The position numbers were made by a program, and so were the translations under genes. A DNA stretch of 64,000 bases from Pycnopodia helianthoides (taxonomy: Eukaryota; Echinodermata; Asteroidea; Forcipulatida; Asteriidae), in contig CM063262.1 in assembly GCA_032158295.1 (NCBI GenBank), positions 6,605,394 to 6,669,393 on the forward strand, written 5' to 3'. This document shows positions 1-10,312 of the stretch, in pieces (positions within the stretch are counted from its first letter, which is position 1; each line of letters begins with the position of its first letter). The notes beneath the pieces are model-generated. The model was given only the letters and a program-made list of their open reading frames with translations. It had not been told where the DNA came from and ran no database searches.

Positions 1-1238
1 GACAATAATTTTTAGATGGTTTTTGTAAAAAAGAAAATCATCAAATATCACGTAATTAGCGAAAAATGTAAAAAAAAAAAAAAACGGGGTCAAAGGTCAG
101 CGTATACGCTTTTCCAGCCGTTTCAATTTTCAAGTTTACGTGACATTGTTGTAAGTAGACTAGTGCTCTGTTTATGTATTCATTATAACAATGGCGACGC
201 ATGAGGATCCAGTCTTCATATCCATCAAACACAAATTCACGTGTAATTAAAAAACCGACATAAACACAGTCCGATCCACGTCAACTTGTATTCTGTGGAC
301 ATCGTGCCGCTATTCGTCGTCGTCCCGCTGCGTGTGTAGCGCAGGCATCACGTAACGTGAAAAATAGCTAGGGGTACAGACTAAAACCCTCGTAAAACAC
401 AACGTAATTAATGGTCTGACTCCCTACCCCTCCCAAGCTCACGGCTAGACCGGCAAGCTGGGTAGTTCATGCCCTCGAGGTTTGTCTCTCTTGCCCCATA
501 CACGAGACACGGCACCGGCTGTACGGGATAAGCCCCAAGGTTTACGTTCCGCTAGCTCCCATGCTGCTGCGCAGTAAAACACTCTTAGGTTGCACGGACT
601 TTCTCAAAGCGAATCTTGCGTTCGATTTTTCATCATTATTTACAGCTTGTATCCATAATCTGAATACATAGTCTTTTTTGTCAAATACTCATGAATAATA
701 ATTGGTAAAAAAAAAACTTAAATTCGGTTCAGTAATTTACTTTTTATCGGCTGGAAGTAAAACTAGCTGTAAAGATCACGTGACCTTCGTTTTTTGAAGA
801 ATGCTCGGAAACGGCCAAATTTGATGGTTTCTTTTATGAACCATTCTTCTCCATTCCAGGAAGACCTTTGAAATCATGTTTTAGTCTATTTTGCAGCCCA
901 AATAGCCCAACGAAGCCGGTGTGTCCCTTTAAACATTCTATACTCAGTAATAAAACAAAAAATCCTCAGGCATTCGGCTAACTCAAATTTATACAAAAAG
1001 GGGACCAGACTATTTGCCCTTCGTGTAGGTTACACCGACTTAAAAATGGGAGATTTACAGGATGAAAGCCCCACGATAAAGGACTATAAGGACAAATGAA
1101 GTTTAATAACCTTTTACGGGTAGACAGGATATATTTCAAACTATAAATAGGGAATGAAGTTCCTTTAAAAGCAATGATAATTTTTAATGAGATGGTATTC
1201 ATCCACGCTCTCCCAAGTCCCTGGTCACAACCGGCTCC
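1..1238. other. Non-coding flank, no gene seen
   Basis: The stretch is AT-rich with short A and T runs. Reading frames are short, lack recognisable motifs and show no convincing splice context. I see no RNA gene or complete mobile element. It could include 5' exons or regulatory DNA of the gene at 1987, but nothing in the sequence proves that. Confidence 0.4.
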
Positions 1239-1345
1239 AATTGGGCTCCAGTTCGGTTCATACCCAATCCCATTTCCCGGGTTGCACTGACTAGAAATCT
1301 GTGTCTGAAAGTCTTTTTTATTTGATTTCCGGGTCAACTTTACCC

Positions 1346-1836
1346 GAATTTCGTCACCGACGCCACAAACTAACACACATCACCTACCATACTAGTATAT
1401 AACTAGAACTGGAAGAAATAAAACGCCGTCTAAAGTTGAATGTTTTTTTTTTTCAAGCACTGCTATCCTTCAAATTTTAGTGTTTTCAACTAGTTTCTCA
1501 AAATAGATACCTTGATGGTTTTTGAATGCTTTACGTCCTAAATTAATAAGCAAAAACGTAAAGGGTAATATCAGTCTGTGTAACACAAAGTGGCACATCA
1601 TAATGTATTACAAAACCGTGTGACGTGTGTCACTTCGTTAAAATGCAATGGTCAATGCAACTTAAGTGTCAGTTCGTGATAACAAAAAAATTCACTTTCG
1701 TGCAAAGGTTCCAAAAACATAATTATCGTACTAAAAAAAAGTACAGCTCGTAAAGCTTTGAAACATCATTGAGACTTAAACATATATAACCAAATTGGGA
1801 AAACAAAAAACAGTTCGTGGCGTCGGTGACGAATTT
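1346..1836. repeat. Inverted repeat pair, about 20-bp arms
   Basis: The arm TTCGTCACCGACGCCAC at 1350-1366 recurs as its exact reverse complement at 1817-1833, about 450 bp away. Both arms lie next to GGGTCA/TGACCC-type half-sites similar to the repeats near 4.6 and 6.2 kb. This may be the ends of a short non-autonomous element. No target duplication was found. The right arm ends 150 bp before the start codon at 1987. Confidence 0.45.
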
Positions 1837-1986
1837 GGTCACAATGACCCAGAGATTATAACGGTTGATGTGAAAACCTTCTTCTGGTTATTCGGACTCG
1901 GGTCTAGTTTATAGAGTAAGACAGAATGACCGGTTACACAATTTGTCGGCTCGTATTCCAGTTTCTGTTTTTAAGGCACACCAACA

Positions 1987-2961
1987 ATGGATGATCCTAT
2001 TATACGTCATTCTTTCATTAATGTGTGTTTTATTAAAACAGATATGGTTCCGTATGAAGGCAAGATGAAGTTCAAAGTCCCAACAAGTAACGTCAAAGTA
2101 ACGGTTGAATATAGTAAACCTAGCACTGAGGGAGTGTTCGCTCGTTTGAAAGGTAAACTCAAGAAAAGAAATACAAACGCGCAAATGCAGGATGGCTGTT
2201 TAGATGGTGGATCTTGTTCCAATGCAGGATCGTATCAGAACATATCCAAGAGAGTTTCCGCACATAGAGAAAGCTACAGGCGAGCAACGGGAGTCGCTTT
2301 TGGCACTGCATGCGATCGTCACGACCAAGATGGACATTCTGTAGTACTGTGTCAACCCAGTGATTCTCTCGAGTGCGTCCGTTCCCAGGAACAGGGTGCT
2401 CTCTCGGCTCAGCTGCCGACGCAACCGGCTGTGCTTGGCCGTGGAAATCTGGACAAACGTCCCGCTATTCCTCCTCCGATTCCTCCTCCGAGTGGGCGTA
2501 GCCTAGCTCACCACGAGGTAGTCACTGATTATGGTAATGAAGATGAAGACATCTACGAAAGCACAATGCTCCGGGAAAAGCTGGTTACGCCTCCACCGAT
2601 TCCTCCGCGTTGTAGGAGTCAACCAGCTCTCCATCAAGTAGACGAAAATGGTTTTGAACTATACGATAACATGAATCTTTCCACAGCTCCGGATAATTCG
2701 CCCTCAAACCATCAGGAAACTAGCGATGCCGAAAAGATCATGCAAGCACATGACGATGATAGTTCAGATGAGGACACTTTTGAAAAGGAACTCATGGAAC
2801 CTTATGAAAAGATATTGCTAGCAAAGCGGGCTTCCGTTAACAGTATAATGGATGCCGATGGCTACATGGCTGTCATGCCGCGTCAGACAGACGACTACAT
2901 TAATTGTGAACTTGCTCAAACCTTGAACAACCAACCGTTTCCAGAGCATGGTCAGACGTAG
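1987..2961 (+). CDS. Proline-rich protein with multiple phosphotyrosine-type motifs (adaptor or receptor tail)
   Basis: An open frame of 324 codons ends in TAG. I do not recognise a named family. The N-terminal third is basic (KGKLKKRN near residue 55). The middle holds two SH3-type proline runs, PPPIPPP and PPPIPPR, the second fitting the class II consensus PxxPxR. Tyr motifs are spread along the chain: YQNI, YGNE, YDNM, YEKI, YMAV and YINC. YxN suits Grb2-type SH2 domains and YDNM also suits PI3-kinase SH2. There is no signal peptide or membrane helix, so it would act in the cytoplasm. An in-frame stop at 1972-1974 lies just upstream, but a pyrimidine-rich tract ending in TTTTTAAG at 1975 could be a splice acceptor. 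The frame may therefore be the last exon of a larger gene with upstream exons outside the window. The frame and motifs are seen; a signalling role is inferred. Confidence 0.7.
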   Translation: MDDPIIRHSFINVCFIKTDMVPYEGKMKFKVPTSNVKVTVEYSKPSTEGVFARLKGKLKKRNTNAQMQDGCLDGGSCSNAGSYQNISKRVSAHRESYRRATGVAFGTACDRHDQDGHSVVLCQPSDSLECVRSQEQGALSAQLPTQPAVLGRGNLDKRPAIPPPIPPPSGRSLAHHEVVTDYGNEDEDIYESTMLREKLVTPPPIPPRCRSQPALHQVDENGFELYDNMNLSTAPDNSPSNHQETSDAEKIMQAHDDDSSDEDTFEKELMEPYEKILLAKRASVNSIMDADGYMAVMPRQTDDYINCELAQTLNNQPFPEHGQT

Positions 2962-4559
2962 CTTACATGGTGTGCCGAGGGTAAAGACGTCCGCATTCCC
3001 GTCAACATTGCAAAAAGTGGGCAGGCCGCAGAATCTTGATCATAATATCTCTTTTTTGGCAATTGTCAAAGACTAGTATCCTCACTTGGTGTATCCCAAC
3101 ATACATAACATAACATACTTGTGAAAATATTTGCTCAACTGGTCATCGAAGTTGCAAGAAAATAATGAAAGAAGAAGAAAAGAAAGGAAAAAGAAACTTG
3201 TTTTAAAATGCCTGAGAAAGGCTTCATGCCTGAGGTCTTTCTCATATTCAAATATTTTAGTGAGAAATTACCTCTTTCTCAAAAACTACATTACTTCAGA
3301 GGGAGTCATTTTTCACAATGTTTTATACGATCAGCAGCTATAAGGTGCTCCTTACCAGTAAGTTTGTATGGTAATGTATTTCTTGAACAGCTACCAAGTA
3401 TCCACTGCCTAAACAAATCTAGGAACAAACAGCAAGAGAACTGCGAGAACTCACTCACAAAGTTTTTGAATCCGGAAAATACAGAGCCCCTAAAGGGACA
3501 GGCAAAGAAAAAATTGAAAGGGTTAAACGAAGAATACATTTCGAGATCCCAATATCTTATTTCGAGGTAACCAAATGCTTTCTCGAGGTCACGAGGTGTT
3601 TAGTTTCAATATTTTCAAGGTAACGAAATAGCAGCTCAAAGGAACGACATAATATTTCGAAGGAAAAAAAGAAGAAGTTTCGAGTCAACATGGTTACCTA
3701 CAAATAAGGTAACAAGGGCTCCGTACAATTCAGATTAATAAACATTTTGAGTCTATTAGTATGGTTTTGTTTATATTGATAATGACAATTTGAACCATTT
3801 ATGCCTTTTTGATTTTGATTTAGATTTTTTTTGATTTTGTAATAATCTTCTTCACTGGCAAAACAATACAAAAGGGACAAAAAAAATATAAGAAGAATAC
3901 TACTACTACTAATAATAATATTAAAATAAAAGTTACCATGATAAAAAATAAAAAAGTTTTCGGTGTGTAGCAAAACGAAACAGGTGACCAGCACCTGTCA
4001 TTCTCACTTTCTGTAATCTAAAAGTTGTACAAGTTGTTTGCACATTTTCATAAAATTACAGAAAATATCTTTGTCATTTCTCCTTCCTCGCAAAGATAAC
4101 TTTTCTAACACCCAACAACACAAACATACTACAAAGTTCACTTCTAGAATTTAAGAGTAGATCCTGGCGAACGTCTTTTATTGTTATCTAAAGTGTGCAT
4201 CTTTTTTTTCTAATTTGTAAAAGGCAAACTAGTCATTGTGTGGACGGGAACTTTGCAGAAACTTTCCTCATTATTTTCTAAATTGGTGTATAGATCATGT
4301 AGCATTTGATAAAAAATGGAAGAAGAGTTTTCACAACCCAGGGCCTTTCTGGCAGGCGAAGTACTGCACTATATGACAATTTTACATTTTGTGTCATAAT
4401 TTCCACATAAACTGAATTCAATAATGATAAAAGTAGTTTTGAGATGTGCCCCTTTCTACATATCCAGTTGAAACAATATTAGTACAAAATCAATCGATGC
4501 AATCTTCATAAAATAAAGTATAACTATCATTTCTTAGTCCATTGGTTTTTGTACCTTGG
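2962..4559. other. Intergenic, no gene; one short dispersed repeat
   Basis: No supportable coding region is seen. At about 3537-3735 there is a run of units related to ATTTCGAGGTAAC, ending beside GGCTCCGTACAA. The same kind of sequence recurs in reverse orientation at 59080-59325 inside receptor copy 3, so this is a dispersed repeat. The rest is AT-rich with short ATT/TAC triplet runs near 3900. Confidence 0.45.
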
Positions 4560-4770
4560 ATTTAACTCGGATTCTGTGTAAATTTGAGTAATTTACGGGT
4601 CAATTTTGACCTGGATTCCCATCTTGTGGGGCTTGATCCATTTCTGGGTCACTATACGCCGAATCGGTGTCGAAATGACCCAGAAATGAGTTAAATTGAC
4701 GCAGAATCCGAGTAAATGTGTTAGGCCCACTGGGACCTGGAATCTGGGTCAGCTCTGACCCAGTAGATTG
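4560..4770. repeat. Degenerate repeats with TGACCC/GGGTCA half-sites
   Basis: Repeated pieces of the form GGGTCAnnnTGACCC followed by GGAATC or AGAATC occur several times here and again at about 6150-6340. They look like decayed units of one dispersed repeat rather than a designed regulatory array. No gene lies in this stretch. Confidence 0.4.
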
Positions 4771-6806
4771 TATAGTGTAGGAGAGATTGTAAATGTAGAG
4801 TATACTGTTTAATTTATTGTTTGGGTTAAATGACATCTTTGTCGAGACATTTTATATTATTATGGTATGTATGTAAAAATGGAACTACCTTTCAAATAAT
4901 GTAAAATATATTCTTGCATAAGTAAGAAAGTTGACAAAACAACTTTGAGAAACTTAGCTTTCTTTATTTCATTGTTTATTTGTTTAGCTATTTATACACA
5001 TTTCTTTTAGGGCAACCCATCTAGCAAGCTGATGTGACCCTCATGATTTAATCAAATAACAAAAGATACATCAAACAACAAAAGGTAGTTAAACATAACT
5101 ACACCAACAGTTAAACCAAAAATTGAAATAAATTAATAGAAAAGGATAGAAATACATGAATGCATTTTGAAAAAAATAAAAAACCAAAACCCAAAACCAC
5201 ACAATAACAACAACAAAACAAAAACACCTAGTAGAAACAATCTAAAATACACCAGTGGCGTAACTGGGGAGGGGGCACGTGCCCCCATTTCATATCCGTG
5301 CCACCTAGGTTCCCCTAGTGAACTGTTAATGCTGTGACGCATGCATGAGTAGAGAAACAATTACTTAATTGCCGAATCTTTTAGAATCTCTAGTAAAGAA
5401 ATGCCCGGGGTGGGGCACTGAATTTTTGAATTTCAATTGGCATTATATCTATTAAGTTTATAAGTAAACAAATGGTGGTATGTCTGATCCCAGTTTAAAG
5501 CACAGTCAGTTTAATCTAGTGCAGTCCGCAGTTCAAGTATCAAACAAAAAATGATATGAATCTTGAAGGATTGGGGATGGTTGGGGTTACTGTCAAACGA
5601 TCGCTAGGCCTATTTAGAATCAGACTTTAAAAGAAAGTTTTACAAAGTATGTAAAAGAAATCAAGGCATATAAATTATTAAAAGGTGCTGTCTTATCGCC
5701 TTATCGCCAGATATGTACAGATGGACTGACTGTTATGATAAAAACAATACAACAAACAATCCATGATAAACAGCATTTCATGGCAAATAAGGAAAGGGCC
5801 TAAAATTTACAATAAGGAAAATGGATTGATTGATTTATATCAACGTGAACGACAACCAAGGTCAACTCTCTTGGTCTTGCACAAATAATGAAACTCAACA
5901 ACCGGAATGACATCGTCTACACTTTCTGTTAAATGGTGATACAAAAACAATACCGTTTGTTTCCTGTGCTACATAGGCCCTGAGATCGTTTGGATTTGAA
6001 CATAACAAAATGCACAAGCTTAACTTTTCTCGTTTAGAAAACAATTGTGGTATTCTTACGAGCATACCATTGGTAAAAAGGCCGAAACACTATTTCCAAC
6101 CATTTAAATCACTGTGCCTAAAAGTGCTGTGTTTCATACACTCTAGAATCCTTTTGGCATTGTCCCGGAATCCTGGTCCCGTGGAGCCTGAACAATTTTG
6201 GGTCAGTGTGACCCGGAATCTGTGTCAAAGTGTCAACAGAAATGGGTCAAGCTGACGTAGAATCCGAGTTAGAATCAAATTGTTACAACCACTTTTTAAC
6301 AGGTCAGCCTGACTCAGAACTGCATTTGGGTCCCCTGTTTTTCGAATTTGGGATCAATTCTGAAACGGGTAGGTATTTAATAGCGTATCAGTTGGAGAAA
6401 TTTCGCGAACTGATTATAGTGAGCCTACATTGAATTGATTTAGCGTAGGCGTTTTTCAGTTCTTAAAAAGTACTCTTTATTTTCATTTGCATTTGAATAG
6501 TTTTTTTTCCACTAATGCCAGAGGCCAAGGCTGTTATATTGATATGATGATTTGTGAACTGCCGTGGCACATCAATGAATTTCATACCATTGTCCATTTT
6601 GTTGCACACAATGTAGTCGAAATGTGTGGTATGATGAACTAATATACAATATCAATTAAAAGGTATATAGGACCATACTTTGGTAACCATCCCGAACTGA
6701 AATCCAAAAGCCTATAATCATCCTGCAAAAACATTTCGTCTGAAGCACAGACCAATGGCTAGATTGCCAACCCCCGTTTATACACGAACACTTTTTTAGA
6801 ACGATG
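4771..6806. other. Intergenic, no gene seen
   Basis: AT-rich sequence without a supportable reading frame. It includes a second block of TGACCC-type repeats (about 6150-6340). A hAT-like end, CAGTGGCGTAACTGGGG, lies at 5253; its partner end and an 8-bp duplication were not found. Confidence 0.35.
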
Positions 6807-7189
6807 TTAAAGGAACATTACAGAATTGGTTTTTGCTAACAAAACAGTTGCTGGCAGTGTAAGCACCTTATGTAATCCACAATATACATAAACTGACAAA
6901 CCTGTAGAAGTTTGAGATCGATCGGCCATCTGGGTCACGAGAAAATAGTGAAAAACCGATTACACATTTGCATGAAATCATATAGGTTCAACAAACAAAT
7001 AAAACGCTCACTGAGCGATAAACTCCAATCGGAAAATTAGTTTATTCATTTCTCATCAAATATGGCATTTCAGACAGAAATATTTCAAGGGATGTTTCTA
7101 CTATCATCATCATTAGACCGTGTAAGTTTTATGTAAATCTGTGATCAAAAGTATATTTTACAATGACCAATTCTGTAATGTTCCTTTAA
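6807..7189. mobile_element. MITE with TTAA ends, family A, 383 bp
   Basis: It begins TTAAAGGAACATTACAGAAT and ends with nearly its reverse complement, ATTCTGTAATGTTCCTTTAA. A near-identical copy sits at 44438-44832 in receptor copy 3. There, comparison with receptor copy 1 shows it as an insertion in the intron after the first Ig exon. TTAA at both ends suggests a TTAA-targeting transposase of the piggyBac or Kolobok type. No coding capacity. Confidence 0.75.
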
Positions 7190-7270
7190 GTTGAAGACAA
7201 TTTCGAAAGCGATAATTGTTGAATTAGGCATCAGCGCCCTGTTAGATTAGCGATAAAGATATTATAAAGG

Positions 7271-8160
7271 TCTAGAAATTTAACCTACCAGTAGTGTTTG
7301 GGTATAGATGACAACCAGCTTAAACTAATCCTTATGATGTAAGCTTTAATTTAAGGGGCGTTGTCACAGTTTTAAAATTGGCCGAATATGCAAATTAGAG
7401 ACGTCAAAGGTCAAAATAAGGTTATCACGTCGTGTAGGAAAGAGCTACCACATAGGATGAAATCATTGCCTATTGCAGAATTGTTAAACATGTTAATTCA
7501 TTATTGACAATTAAGTTTGTGTAGGAGTCTGAATTGGTCACTTGGAAAGACTGGGAGTACAAACAACTTTGATAACAGACTATACAACTTTTGGGCACCA
7601 TGTCAAACTATGTATAAAATCCACTACACGTTCAAATGTATTGTGTGAATAGCATACCTTCTTGTTTCATTACACCATTTATGAAGGTGTGTTATAAATT
7701 TGTATTTGAATTAAAAAACTGCCTGGGTATATTCACCTTAGAAACACAAAATTGTTTGACATAATTTTTGCACTGTTGGCAAAGGGAGTGCAAGCATGCA
7801 ACTTTGGTATACTCAAGATATCCACATTTTGAGAAAATCACACTCTTATTTTTAATTATCTATACATTTGTGTACAAGATAACAGATTGGCTCACAATTT
7901 CACACGCACAATATACAAATATATGATGATGAAAACATATTTCATCGATGTATTTAATACTTGGGGTCAAATTTGTTGCCAATTCCAAAAAGAGAATTGT
8001 TTTACCTTAATTTACCTTTGACCTCCCTAATTTGCATATTTGGCCAATTTTAAAATGTGACAACGCCCCTTAAATTAAATATTACATCATAAGGATTAGT
8101 TAATCATGGTTGTCAACAGTACCCATACACTACTGGCTGGTTGAAATTCTAGACCTTTTA
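7271..8160. mobile_element. Fold-back element with about 190-bp inverted arms
   Basis: The left arm starts near ATAAAGGTCTAGAAATTTAA and runs through AGGGGCGTTGTCACA to TATGCAAATTAG at about 7400. The right arm is its reverse complement, from about 8028 through TGTGACAACGCCCCTT to TCTAGACCTTTTA at 8160. The 600-bp centre has no coding frame. It is a non-autonomous DNA element that could form a long hairpin. Target duplication not resolved. Confidence 0.7.
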
Positions 8161-8768
8161 CCTCTAGTCTATACGTGACCGTAAACCCGCGTCATCACCC
8201 ACAATAATTCCTTTTGGGGGATTCAGGTGCATTGTGTATGTTGATACTATTTCATGCAGTGTGGATCTAACTAAGCCTTAACAATGATGATGAATGTCGT
8301 GGTTTTTACTCAACAAGTATGTTTGTCATCAGAGATGCTTTTTTTGATGTCAAGGAGGAGCAAAATATGCTTCTAGAGATGGAGAAGAATGAATTTATTT
8401 TGAAAATCCGAACAAAATTTCATGATTTCACATAGAAGAGTTGTATACAAACATGGATGCGCCCACACAGTTTCAAAACGCAAGGAAAGTTTAGCTCTCA
8501 TTAGCTCTATGGTCAGAGGTGGCTCCGTTGATTAGATATCAATTAAAGTAGATTAAAGTTGCGAAGCTCCAAGGATCGACTTTCGGAAATGTCCGTGGTG
8601 TTCAATTGAATGCTGCCCTCAATGCGGCCAGAGAGCCAATTGGTACCCGTTGTCATCTCGCTAATTAAAACTTATATGGATCTATGTTATCCCCTTCAGC
8701 ACCACTGAGGCAATCGAGTTCAATGCCACAGACTCCTCTGTGTCATTGAACTGGATTGCCTCGTGTGG
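8161..8768. other. Intergenic, no gene seen
   Basis: No coding frame is supported. ATGGATGCGCCCACAC at about 8455 recurs at 35179 near the right end of the element at 34573-35262, so part of this stretch may be a decayed relative. Confidence 0.3.
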
Positions 8769-8874
8769 GGCCGGTGTCAGATGCAATTGTGTCCGCCATG
8801 CAATACTGTCCGCTCCGGACATTTTTGCATATGCAATCGTGTCCGGGGCTATGCAAAACCGTCCGGCAGACATG
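8769..8874 (-). repeat. GTCCG/CGGAC palindrome repeat, locus 1
   Basis: This stretch holds several imperfect palindromes of about 30 bp. Each has CGGAC-type arms around TGCATATGCA-like centres, in inverse orientation to loci 2 and 3. The end marker CCGGTGTC at 8772 matches GACACCGG at the end of the other loci, so the three are copies of one element. Confidence 0.55.
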
Positions 8875-9016
8875 TACATGTACATTACAATGAATGTGCG
8901 TAAGCGAGCGTGCATGCACTGAACGTATGTATGCACATGTGCAGCATGAATATTCACGTATTTTATGATTGCAGCGAATACCCAACGGCCGACAATTTTC
9001 CCATAGGCTACGACGG

Positions 9017-9040
9017 GGGGGGGGGGGGGGCGGGGGGGGG
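9017..9040. repeat. Poly-G tract
   Basis: A run of G interrupted by a single C. Such tracts can form quadruplex DNA and are prone to sequencing error. Confidence 0.8.
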
Positions 9041-9240
9041 TTACCTCTAGTGACTGGAACTAAAAACCGGACAATATTGTCATATGCTTCAGGTTCCGTT
9101 ACGAGCAACACTGGCGATGGAGCTAAACATTACAAGCCGTCCACATCATAATTCATGTCATTCATGACATGCACCTAGCTTGTAAAAAAATGACGAACGT
9201 ACTTCGTGTTCCGTCGACCAATAGATGGCGTTTAGTTTAC

Positions 9241-9437
9241 TGCATGGACGGTTTTGCACGGGGGCGGACACGATTGCATATGCAAATGTGTCCGGGCGGA
9301 CACAATTGCATTATGCAGCAGCGTCCGGGCGGACACGATTGCATAAGCAAAACCGTCCGGCGGACATTACTGCATATGCAATAATGTCTTCCGATAGTAT
9401 TGCATATAATAGAGGACATAATTGCATGCGACACCGG
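9241..9437 (+). repeat. GTCCG/CGGAC palindrome repeat, locus 2
   Basis: It starts TGCATGGACGGTTTTGCACG and ends GCATGCGACACCGG. Between these are four successive 30-bp imperfect palindromes of the type CGGACAC...TGCATATGCA...GTCCG. The start and end are shared with the copy at 11027-11179, which supports a mobile unit rather than a fixed array. Confidence 0.6.
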
Positions 9438-10312
9438 CCGCGTGCAGCGAGCAGCATTTGGTAAATCTTTGCCCTATTGAGGGCGCAATTTCATTTGGGA
9501 ATTACTGTTGAGCCTCCATGGTAAACAATAAAGGAAATATTTAAGTGCCAAAAAGTTGTTTCTCTTTACCTCTTGTTATTTGTCAACACGATGACAAGGC
9601 TGCTGCTTCCAGTTTCGATTTGATTTAAACTCGATGGCACTATTAAACTTCACGCATTTTGTAAACTGAAATACAAAATGTTTTTTTTACCTTTGGATTG
9701 TCCATTTTAGTCTGATGTGTTAAGTGATCACAGGGTCTCAACAAGTCGGATGGCACGTTCAGAGCACCGTAGATTTCCACTTTGCGTAGCAATCGAGAAT
9801 TTATTCACGTTTTCTCTGATGCCGACGAAGCTATAGTGAAATTATCGCTTGAGGTAGCAGCCAATTAACCACGGGGGAAAAAAAAACAAAAAAAAAACTG
9901 CAAAACGTTTACAATGACTACCGGTTTCCTTTGAGGTAGTTTCTAAGAGTAAAGGGGCTTCAAAACAATTAACTTATAGCAGTTTCTCAGCAACATCTAC
10001 TGGGCTTTTGAAAATAGCGAAGAATCGTGTCACACACAATGTCACGGCTATAAATGTTTACTAAACGAATTCAGTATTGACACCTGTTTAAATGGTGATG
10101 AAACGGTCATGCGCGTTAAAGACCACCAGGTTCATATGACGTATGAGAAAATACTTGGAACGGAGGTAAATATTGACGAGCAAGATGCAGTTGTGGAACG
10201 CTGGCCTTCGTTTTCGTTATTAATACATATGGGCTTTGTACTGAAAATTAATGGTCATCCATTTTTTGAGTGTTGATGCTTTTTGGTTGGCTAAAAGGTT
10301 ACCTCAGTAATT

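Noticed and set aside
3208..3570. Plus-strand frame of 120 codons
   Set aside because: Low-complexity composition, no domain, no splice context, and it runs into a dispersed repeat at its end.
5253..5420. CAGTGGCGTAACTGGGG as a hAT MITE
   Set aside because: One hAT-like end is clear, but the expected inverse end and an 8-bp duplication were not found. GGGGCACTG at 5413 is a poor match.
8743..9111. Minus-strand frame with a Pro run
   Set aside because: The Pro run is the poly-G tract read backwards and the rest is the palindrome repeat.
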